A DNA stretch of 33,178 bases from Phoronis australis (lineage: Eukaryota > Phoronida > Phoronidae): NCBI GenBank assembly GCA_002633005.1, contig NMRA01000446.1:241156-274333 (forward strand), read 5' to 3'. Shown in pieces: positions 20,034 to 27,767 of this stretch. The stretch's first letter is position 1; each line of letters opens with the position of its first letter. A program made the position numbers and the translations under genes. The notes beneath the pieces are model-generated. The model was not told the DNA's origin and made no database searches. It saw only the letters and a program-made list of their open reading frames with translations.

Positions 20034-20690
20034 AAACTAAAGGCGGCAGAAAGATGCAGACGGTGAAAACATATATTTAGGACGCCGTCTTATACGCAAC
20101 ATTTCTTTCCAGACTCATGCGTCACTCTTGGACCCATAAATCGGCAATTCAATTCTTTCGTAGATGGCGTTTACATAATGAGTTGCGAGAGAAGCGATTC
20201 CGTACAATTTGGACATCTCTGGCACTTGTATCATCAACATTTTGCCACCACTTTCGCTTCCTGTCGGCATAATTGTCAGCTCCGAAGGTCTATCAAATGT
20301 ATAATCCACGTCGAAGGTAGGTGTATCAAATGTGTAGTCCACGTCGAAGCAGGTTTTTGGGCACATATTTAACTGAACTTTTCGAAACCTGGTGCTTTAA
20401 CCCTACATATGTTGGAATTTCAACTTTTTTATCTTACAACACTATAAAGATAGACAAAGAACATGTTGTTTTTCTATGGAAAAGGATGAAAAATTATTTT
20501 CACGTTGTTGCAGAAAACTTTGTGACCGATAACGCGACAACGGAGAACACACAGACGCACGCAAGCACGCACGCAAACACACGTTATTTACCTTGCATTT
20601 TCAAAGCAAAGCATCTTTTCGAAACAATTATTGAGCTCTATTTCATAACTGTCGTACATTAACAAAGTAACAGCCCCTCCACCTCAGCTG
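20034..20690. other. No supported gene; small internal repeat
   Basis: A minus-strand frame at 20115-20366 contains a duplicated FDVDYTFD segment caused by a direct repeat of about 35 bp at 20287-20350 (ATCAAATGT...CCACGTCGAAG). A CACG-rich microsatellite lies at 20549-20582. I recognise no domain. Confidence 0.35.
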
Positions 20691-20789
20691 AAGTGTAACT
20701 ACACTGAGAGCGCATCCACGCGGAAGTGTAACTACACTGAGGGCGCCTCCACGCGGAAGTGTAACTACACTGAGAGCACCTCCACACTG
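20691..20789. repeat. 33-bp tandem repeat, three copies, each with a perfect palindrome
   Basis: Units start at 20691, 20724 and 20757. Each contains AGTGTAACTACACT, in which AGTGTA and TACACT are exact reverse complements around an AC spacer, followed by GAGRGCRC-TCCAC. The palindrome is unchanged in all three, while the rest of the unit varies. Confidence 0.9.
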
Positions 20790-21062
20790 CGACATGCAGT
20801 ACCCAACCCATAACATCAAAAACATTTCATTCACCTTCATCACAAAACAACAACAACAACAACAGCGAACAATTGCTGTAAGACCCGACATGGCCCGTGA
20901 TCACAGATACGTCTTTTAGCAGTTTGAGCGCTATCGGAATTTCAATGGGCAGAGTATGACAAAACAGACAATTTGATCGTCTCTTCATGAAAACTGCTCA
21001 AACAAGTCCTAACTTCTGAGCAGAAAACATTATACAGTAACCCGGATGTGATATTGGCAGCT
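20790..21062. other. Left flank of the TTAA transposon
   Basis: Contains a CAA microsatellite at about 20846-20863; otherwise nothing recognisable. Confidence 0.4.
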
Positions 21063-21066
21063 TTAA

Positions 21067-21223
21067 AGGCGAAGGCAACCTTTTTCCATGTCATTTTGAG
21101 CTAAAATAAGGTTGGTTGGTTATCCTAGACATATTTTCCACTTAATTACAGCTTTTCGTAATTTTATTAATTACTCGTCTGCTACTGCGGAAGTGACGTT
21201 TTAGGAGGCAAGCATTTCGCGCC
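21067..21223 (+). repeat. Left terminal inverted repeat of the Kolobok-like element
   Basis: Starts AGGCGAAGGCAACCTTTTTC after TTAA and ends around CAAGCATTTCGCGCC. It pairs with the repeat at 22602-22760. The strong pairing over more than 150 bp suggests a fairly young copy. Confidence 0.93.
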
Positions 21224-21330
21224 AATTTTTTTCATATAGTCTGACGGTGAGAGCTGCCGAGTCAGTCATTGTTCTACCTCGATTGTGTTAAGTTCCGTCG
21301 TCGTTTGCTTTCATTTACTAGTCAGTCAAC

Positions 21331-22125
21331 ATGCCACACTGTTGCTGCGTACCGGAATGTACTAGTTATCGGCTCACGCGCGCTTTGGGAGTACCTTTGC
21401 ATCGCTTTCCGATGGATGACACACTTCGCCGTACTTGGCTCGTTCGTGTGAAGAACGCAGCGTTACCCGTCCACGCAACGTACAAAGCAGTGGAGAATTA
21501 CCGTGTGTGTGACAAGCACTTTCTGCCCTCCGGTTACGAAAGGGACTTGTACGCTGAACTGATGAAGGTCCCTGCGAAACAACGCCTGAAGAAGGATGCC
21601 ATTCCGTCTGTGTTGATTCCCGGCAGTGCCCCGTCGCCACCCCCGAGAAGTGCGTTTTTGAAGCGAGAAGCCTCGCGAGCTGTGGCCAGTACAGTGACTG
21701 GAGCCAGTGGAGGCACTTCATCTACTGTCACCCGTGCCTCCGAACGTACCCCAGAGCGTGCAATTCCTGGAACCAGTAGTGATTCGCCCTGTGCTGTTTT
21801 CTCCAGCCCAGAGCCTCTAAGCAGCCCTGCAGCGATATTGAGTAGTGGGAGTGATTACAGGCTCAGTTCGACACCCAGTGAAGAGGACAGTTCGTCGTCC
21901 AGTGAACAGATCGGTGAGCCAAACTTTGATAAGTTTATTGTGGACTTGTCTAAAGTGTTGGAGCTATTTAGAAGGTGCCAGGTGTGTGGCGAGGGAGTCA
22001 CACGACACGATGTAAGCAGTTTGGGTGCTCAGGTCACCATCCAGTGGGAGTGTGTCGCGGGACACTCTGGCAAGTGGGACAGTTGTTCCTCTGTCCGTGG
22101 TATGCCGGAGGTCCACTTAACCATG
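21331..22125 (+). CDS. THAP-domain transposase, N-terminal part, truncated
   Basis: The start codon at 21331 lies about 110 bp inside the left inverted repeat. Residues 1-95 form a THAP zinc finger: C6 and C10 (C-x3-C), HRFP at 24-27, W36, C60-x2-H63 (C-D-K-H) and an IPSVL motif in the place of the usual AVPTIF. A Ser/Thr/Pro-rich linker follows (about 98-195). Then comes a second zinc-like motif, C216-x2-C219 and C241-x3-H245 in WECVAGH, and RGMPEVHLT. In related THAP transposases the W-C-GH-W-S-MP-NL block opens the catalytic region. Here the frame runs on to 22338, but from about 22120 it reads the antisense strand of the opposing gene, so the catalytic part is lost. The product would bind DNA without transposase activity. 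Confidence 0.8.
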
Positions 22126-22424
22126 TCCAGTAGTGGCTTGGCCTCGTCGAACTCTGAACAGCACAAGCATTCCATTGAGGTAGGCATAACAACGCACACA
22201 GTGCATTTGCACCAAGATGTGTCACCACGTCTGTCCTCAGTAGCCGCCTCGTTTCTCTCAACAGCTGCCTGTGCCTGTGCGTACTCTGCCTCGTTATACT
22301 CGGGCTCAAACATGTACCCACCCACTGAATGTCCGTGAAAAAATTCCTCGTCACCACTGCTGTGAACAAGGTCTCCGTCACTCACACTACTGTCACTGTG
22401 ATACGGGTCACCGACTCCAGCCAT
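22120..22424 (-). CDS. P2X7-ballast-like cysteine protein, N-terminal part, truncated
   Basis: The minus-strand frame is open from 22442; the likely start is the ATG at 22424 (AAAATGGC context). An acidic, Ser-rich N-terminus with Glu/Ala-rich stretches leads to WCKCTVCVVMPTSMECLCC (residues 77-95 from 22442). This cluster of six cysteines (78, 80, 83, 92, 94 and 95) resembles the zinc-binding core of the P2X7 receptor intracellular 'ballast' domain and the many stand-alone 'P2X purinoceptor 7-like' proteins of invertebrates. The channel part is absent. From about residue 107 the frame continues as the antisense of the THAP gene (to 22029), so the true C-terminus is deleted. It starts about 180 bp inside the right inverted repeat and so belongs to the transposon. 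Confidence 0.62.
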
Positions 22425-22601
22425 TTTCAGCTTACAACACACTAAACAATCCCTAAATCCAACGTAGTTGAGTTCTCTACTAACCTATCTTGCCGCAGAA
22501 TACTCGCCGATGGAAAGTGGTGGCGACAATTGTTGAAAAACAGCACAAAACAAAAGTAGAATAGAACAGATTCGCACGGTAAAGTCAACGCAAAACCAAG
22601 T

Positions 22602-22760
22602 GGCGGGTAACGCTTGCCTCCTAAAACGTCACTTCCGGAGTAGAGGACGAGTAATTAATAAAATTACGAAACGCTGTAATTAAGTGGAAAATATGTCTAG
22701 GATAACCAACCAACCTAATTATTTTAGCTCAAAATGACATGGAAAAGGTTGCCTTCGCCT
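22602..22760 (-). repeat. Right terminal inverted repeat of the Kolobok-like element
   Basis: Reverse complement of the left repeat, ending GGTTGCCTTCGCCT before TTAA. It has a small insertion (ATAATTAGG for ATAAGG) and a few changes compared with the left end. Confidence 0.93.
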
Positions 22761-22764
22761 TTAA

Positions 22765-22976
22765 AAGATAACATCACGAAGTAGAGTAAAATTGGTCTCA
22801 GAGAAATAATCCAAAAATAGAAATCGTAAACAATGGAATCTTCCTAAATGCAGTCGTTGAGGATAATGTTTACAAACAGATGTCACGAAACTTTACTACG
22901 TGCAATCGTTTTGAACAACAGTCATTAGCTACACAATAGTTTCTTCGGAAATGGCAAGAAACGAAAAAAAAAGCGG
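22765..22976. other. Right flank of the TTAA transposon
   Basis: AT-rich; nothing recognisable. Confidence 0.4.
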
Positions 22977-23060
22977 CAGATGAATCAATAGGCAAAATAA
23001 CGACAGATGAATCACTAGTCAAAATAACGACAGATGAATAACTAGTCAAAATAACGGCAG
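22977..23060. repeat. 27-bp tandem repeat, three copies
   Basis: Units beginning CAGATGAATCA or CAGATGAATAA lie at 22977, 23004 and 23031, each ending CAAAATAACG, with a partial fourth. The second and third are nearly identical. Confidence 0.9.
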
Positions 23061-23555
23061 CTTAATTTTCACTTGACCATTTTTTCATACATGTTATGAC
23101 TTATCTTTACTATGAAATACGCAACAGAGAGTGCGGCATACGAAATTATGACGATTTACGTGCTACCAATACAAGTACGTCAAGCGCACAGTTCTTTCTC
23201 ACTTCTGCAAAACTTCCTTCAGTCTCCACTTTTCGTCGCCACCTGTATGCATACTAGCGACCTTGTTTAATTTTAACAACACACACGCATGCGTTTGTTC
23301 CCTGCAGTTCACCGGCGCAATCACGTGAGTTGTCTGGGCATCAGTCGACCCTTTATACAGTACTTCCCCTCCATTCGTCGCCACTTGTAGCATTCTCCAA
23401 AGCATTCAGTGTTCTAATTTATCTAATTTGAGCGACAGGCAACACGCAACGCGATTTTGCTTTGCAATGGACTGGTCTCTTGTTGACATGTCGGGAAACC
23501 TGCTCACGGAAGTCTGAAGTCATTTATTGCCTCTCTTGGAGTCCGACAGGCGTTC
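23061..23555. other. No supported gene
   Basis: Two related segments TTCGTCGCCACYTGTA lie near 23227 and 23375, with a possible third (TTCGTTGCCACATTTTGTA) near 23657. A good start context at 23467 (TTTGCAATGGAC) opens only 16 codons. Confidence 0.3.
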
Positions 23556-23948
23556 GCGTAATCAGGCGACATTCCGCAAGGGCTGTCCGGCGGTGTACGT
23601 TTCGCGAGATCAGTTTCCCTCACAGCGACGGACAACTTTCCTCCGTACAAAGCATTCGTTGCCACATTTTGTAACGCATAAGACGACGTAGAGCCATGGC
23701 GGGATTTTGAGAGATGCGGCTTACTACTTGCGCCATTGCTTATCAACCCGCTCACGTGGCCAGACGAGGACGAACTCGTTTCCTTAAGCAAAACGGTCCG
23801 CGTGGATGGAGTATTCGAATGCCTAAAGAAGGCCTTGCGGGGTAAGCAGCAGCGACCCAGCTCTTTTTTGAAATTGATTGTGAACATGCCTGAAAGATAT
23901 AGAGAAACCCTTTTAGTTCAGACAGGGGCTAAATTTCTATGCCAGTAA
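23556..23948 (+). pseudogene. Unrecognised protein-like frame with internal stop
   Basis: One plus-strand frame runs from just after a TAA near 23553 to a stop at 23948, interrupted by a single TAA at about 23678. After that stop it reads DDVEPWRDFERCGLLLAPLL, then TWPDEDELVSLSKTVRVDG, FECLKKALRGKQQRPSSFLK and MPERYRETLL. The alternation of short amphipathic helices and the FLKLI/ERY pattern recall a death-fold domain such as CARD, but I cannot show it. The codon content looks like protein rather than noise. The opposite frame of 127 codons is, in my view, the shadow. It may be an exon of a decayed gene. Confidence 0.3.
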
Positions 23949-24964
23949 CACAGGGGTGATAGTATGGTTTCGCAATGAAATGAGACATGCTTAACAAAAC
24001 AATCGCGAGAGCTATGTCGCTAACTGCTAGCTACGCTGCATCGCTTAGTTGTATTGCTCTTGGCTTTCACGACCACGCGTTGACATTTGTCGAGTTGGTG
24101 AGGTAGTCATGGTGACAGACATTTTAGTCAATTCAAGCAAACTTCCTTTAGACGTAGGCTTCGGCGCGATTCTTGAAAGCACATTTCGAACAATTTGGAG
24201 AATGAGACGTTGTTTGAAATGCCTTAAAAGTGTTTAAGATCCACGATCCATAACGCTTCATTTCTCTTCTGAAAAGCGTCGTGAACATCCCTACAAATGA
24301 AGTACAGCAACTTAAGAACTCGAACAATTTTCTCAGTGATACTTATTGTAGCTGATAGTTATTACCTTCATCTGGCACATTGCAGCACGGTCGTGTATCG
24401 GACCTATGCTGGTGTCTATGATTGTCACGTGACAGGCAGCCTGACAGTACACGGCTTTGCCAGTGTCACGAGCGAACCTGCACTGCGAAAGATATCATGT
24501 GACGTGGCTTTTCGTTGATTAACAGAACAAAGTAAGTTTGGGACATTCCGACTGATGGAAAAATATAATTCAGACATTTCGGTTGCTTGATGTTCAGAAA
24601 GGCACAAGACGTACTACTGTTCCACGTGGGTTGCTGCTGCAGCCCGAACAAGATTTCACACAATTTCGCGTTTTTTACACACTCAAGGAAACAATTTCTA
24701 ACTCATCGTCTTATAATATATTTACGACAAACGTCCAAATCGTGGCGTGTGCACTTATTCCCACTCGCGTCGATCATCATCCTTTCACAGCGTAAATCTC
24801 CTGTATAGGTGGCGCTGTGACAGAGGTATGCTAGGCAGTTGGAAAGCAGTTTCATGAGAGTTTGGCCAACGAGGCAAAATACATATTTCAACTGAAGTGT
24901 GGATCAAACACATAGTTACCGTACCCTTTATTTTTATCAGTTTAGAAAACCATGCGTATATGTA
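23949..24964. other. No supported gene
   Basis: A 73-codon frame at 24297-24518 begins with a hydrophobic stretch and has four cysteines, so it could be a small secreted protein or an exon of one. It has no recognisable domain, promoter or splice support. Confidence 0.3.
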
Positions 24965-25042
24965 ATAGGCGGCGCACCATAGGGGGCTGGGCGCGGGGGT
25001 GGGGGCTATAGCTCCCCACTTTTTTTCAGTGCTGCGCCGCCC
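24965..25042. mobile_element. Tiny palindromic element (about 80 bp)
   Basis: GGCGGCGCA at 24968-24976 is mirrored by TGCGCCGCC at 25033-25041, with a G-rich centre. ATGTA lies on both sides (24960-24964 and 25043-25047). It may be a minimal relative of the GGCGG-ended transposons in this window or a chance hairpin. Confidence 0.4.
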
Positions 25043-25047
25043 ATGTA

Positions 25048-25525
25048 TGAGTATACCGTATGAGCCATAATGCCACTAAAATTGGAGAATTTTCGGAATT
25101 GCACCTTAGCGTGAACGTGTGTTTTTAGAATCAGTTTTTAAAAATGATTTTGAGTGTGTGTGTGATTGTGCTTTAATGCTTGCACGCTAGAATAATGAAC
25201 ATTTGTAAATAATGCGGTACCAAATTAGCGTCATTTGGGAATGTATTTTAATGAAGTTGTCTTGGGTTAAAATTCATTTTGTAAAGATATTGATAAAAAT
25301 GACGCCGAAAGAGGGCGCACATATTTTACTTGTCTGCTAGATGTAAGATTACAATTACATTGATTTTGACCTGAATAATCAAACACAGCTTTTAAGGTTG
25401 AAATCTGAATAGTTAAAGACACAACCAGAAGTCGAACTAACTTACACATTTCACATTTTATATTTTTCGCAACAATGTCCAATCTTTTTTTGCAAATATA
25501 ATTGATAATTTACAAAACGCTGAAC
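25048..25525. other. No gene seen
   Basis: AT-rich, with a short GT run near 25153. Confidence 0.4.
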
Positions 25526-25530
25526 GTGCT

Positions 25531-25828
25531 CATAGGCGGATTTAGGAGGGGAGGGGGAGCCCAGGAGGCCCGCCCCCCCTTGGCTGCCGCAAGCAAAATG
25601 AAACAGCAACAACGTGAAGCGTGAGGAAATATTGAGGCCAGTAAGCACGGATGAGGAAGGGCTCAGACTCAAGGTCGCGGGCCAATCGTGCCCTCGTTTT
25701 TTTCGAACAGGAAGTACACGTCCTTGGCCCCCGTAACTTTCGGCCGCCTGTGCATACATCCACGCTTTGCCCAATTCCTCGGGGCAACATGTTGGACCCC
25801 CCTTTATATTATCCTATACCCGCCACTG
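25531..25828. mobile_element. Second copy of the 5-bp-duplication transposon family
   Basis: Starts CATAGGCGGATTTAGGAGG at 25531 and ends ATACCCGCCACTG at 25828; the termini are inverted, with GGCGG in common. GTGCT lies directly before (25526-25530) and after (25829-25833). The first 90 bp match the last 90 bp of the 19147-20033 element in reverse complement, including the GGCTGCCGC landmark. At 298 bp it is a MITE-size derivative. Open frames through it are incidental. Confidence 0.75.
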
Positions 25829-25833
25829 GTGCT

Positions 25834-27268
25834 CTATGTGCTAACTTTGCTGATGTGACGGGTATTACCAAGTTCCGTTGGTGTAGGTTATATCCAAGTA
25901 GTTTAAAGAACAATATTCGTTATCGTCGCAAATTTCATTGAAGAGTCGTCTTCAAGCGTCGACGATAATCTGGACACAGTACCGACATTACCGATTCCTA
26001 AAAAACAAATAATGTGTCTGACTGGTTCCCTGCTTAAATGGTAGATGGCGGGACAACTACCTGTAAAGTCAATAAACCTCGACTCGATTTTGTGAAAAAA
26101 ATTGTCAAAGGTGCGTGGCTTAGTGATCTATGCGAGCTTAAATCTCAGTTCGAGATACCGAACATCTAAATCTCAGACCCTAAATGAATGTTCATTAACC
26201 ATATATTCCGAGCAACTGTATTGACTAACATGAAAGGCTGGTGGAAATATCGAGTCTCTCGTTCAGTAGAGGCTCTGGAAGAAGTACCCTCTGACACAGC
26301 GCCACCTGTACTAAAAAGTGGCCCTATGGAAACATGATGAAAGACATAAGGAATTACGTGTGTGGGCATCAATGCGCATGCTTGGTCGGAAGTTTATCGA
26401 TCACATCACCACCACTTGCACACGCCTTCAATGCACTGTACTCGTTTGGGCTTCGCCACGGGATCGGGATTCTCTTTATTTTGTGGACTTCGATCACTGC
26501 CCGTTTTCATAAATTGCAACTATTCAAGTCAAAGGTGGTCGCCATACTACGTAACGTTATGACACCTCTTTCAAGTTACTTTAACCAATGAGAAGCCATG
26601 ATAAACAACATTCCACAGTGCTACCTTTCGTAGCACTCTGAAAGTGTATGGAAGAAGCTGATGGTGTGTCCCTTACCATAGACAATAGGATCCATGCAAG
26701 AATTAGAAACTGCAAACAAGAACAACCCTGCCTGGATTTTGTTGTCCACTTTCTTGGCACTTTCGCTAGAAAAACAAATTATATTTACATTAGGGACAGT
26801 GCATTTTGAGGGACTCCTTCGAAAATTGGCGACTAAGAGAACTAAAGGGCAATGATGAAAAAAGGAGTCTATTTATTATTACACAATTTCAAGACAAACT
26901 ATTGGCGCGTGACGTCAAACGATCACCTTTTACCAATAAACCAATATATGTATTGTTCTGTGACCTGACATTGTATTTTAAAGACAGAAATTTACAAAGA
27001 TCGTTAAATTGTGAATTGTTAATAGGCTTTTGAAAAAAAAAAAATCTATGGTCATTGCGCAAGACTATGGTGGAAAGTAGCGTTCGAAGTTTAAATGGTC
27101 TCATCACGAGACTTATTAACTCCGTCCGAAAACATCTCCCGGGAAGGAATCTAGGACTTTGATGTGATATTTGCTTTGTGCGTACATAGTTAAAGAGCCG
27201 TCATGATCTTCCATATTGCAGACAACGTTTGTTGTATACTCACGCAAACGCAAATGACACTGGCATAC
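25834..27268. other. No supported gene
   Basis: AT-rich DNA, possibly the intron that would follow the GPCR exon on the minus strand. I searched the minus-strand frames for a TM7 (NP-x-x-Y-type) segment and found none. Confidence 0.35.
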
Positions 27269-27332
27269 CTGTCAATCCAAAACCAAATATTGATGACGAA
27301 ATACGGTGTCCAGCAGACGATAAACACAAGAA
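27269..27332 (-). CDS. GPCR exon: TM6 of a GnRH/AKH/corazonin-type receptor
   Basis: Minus-strand translation gives LVFIVCWTPYFVINIWFWID, a full sixth transmembrane helix with the class A CWxP motif. The CWTPY-V-x-x-W-x-W pattern is closest, from memory, to receptors of gonadotropin-releasing hormone and relatives (AKH, corazonin). It is bounded by an excellent acceptor (TTTTCTTTCAG, ending at 27333) and a donor (GACAG-GTATGC, donor at 27268), giving a 64-bp exon. A second acceptor (TTTGTTTCGCAG) would start the exon at 27366 instead. TM1-5 and TM7 are not visible nearby, so either large introns separate them or this is an isolated remnant. The receptor would sit in the plasma membrane. Confidence 0.6.
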
Positions 27333-27399
27333 CTGAAAGAAAATGGAAACATGGCAGTGACATCTGCTGCGAAACAAAAGTGAAGAAAAACAAACAAAA

Positions 27400-27767
27400 C
27401 TGCAGCTTGTTCACGTTGCAGTGTAGAGATGTCGACAAAGAACAGAAAAAACAGTGCACTAAGATCTAATTTCTCTCGTAAGGGAATGGCATCAAGTACA
27501 CGTACCATGCCACCGCACAGCGTGACCACAGCGTGACCACTAGTGTATGACAAACTATTGTGGCACCAAGGCCAGTGTGTTGTCCTTCGGACCCAAAATG
27601 TGATAATGACCGAGTCGAAACTGAATGATTCTGATATTGTACGAATGTGATGTTGGATCACACTCCATACGGCACTAACAAGGAGTTTACTGTAATGGGA
27701 GTTCATTGTCATCGCTAGCGCCGCCAAGTAGCGAATAAGCAACGGTCAAGTACGAAGCGCGGAGATA
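27400..27767. other. No supported gene
   Basis: Upstream of the GPCR exon on its strand. The 156-codon minus-strand frame spanning it looks incidental and runs through the TM6 exon in the wrong frame. Confidence 0.35.

Larger units (their letters stand above)
21063..22764. mobile_element. Kolobok-like DNA transposon, internally deleted, flanked by TTAA
   Basis: Inverted terminal repeats of about 157-159 bp (21067-21223 and 22602-22760) start AGGCGAAGGCAACC and match almost base for base over their whole length. They differ by a few indels and substitutions. TTAA lies immediately outside both (21063-21066 and 22761-22764). The interior has two facing genes: a THAP protein from the left and a cysteine-rich P2X7-ballast-like protein from the right. 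Each has a normal start and a truncated end, and they meet at about 22120. TTAA target duplication plus a THAP-bearing transposase is the signature of the Kolobok superfamily (piggyBac also uses TTAA but has no THAP). At 1.7 kb the copy is too short to encode a full transposase, so it is a deletion derivative. Confidence 0.85.

Noticed and set aside
22126-22338. C-terminal 70 residues of the 335-codon THAP frame as part of the protein
   Set aside because: This part is the antisense of the P2X7-like gene, whose cysteine motif makes clear sense on the other strand.
24297-24518. Small secreted cysteine protein
   Set aside because: A hydrophobic start alone is weak evidence; no cleavage-site, promoter or homology support.
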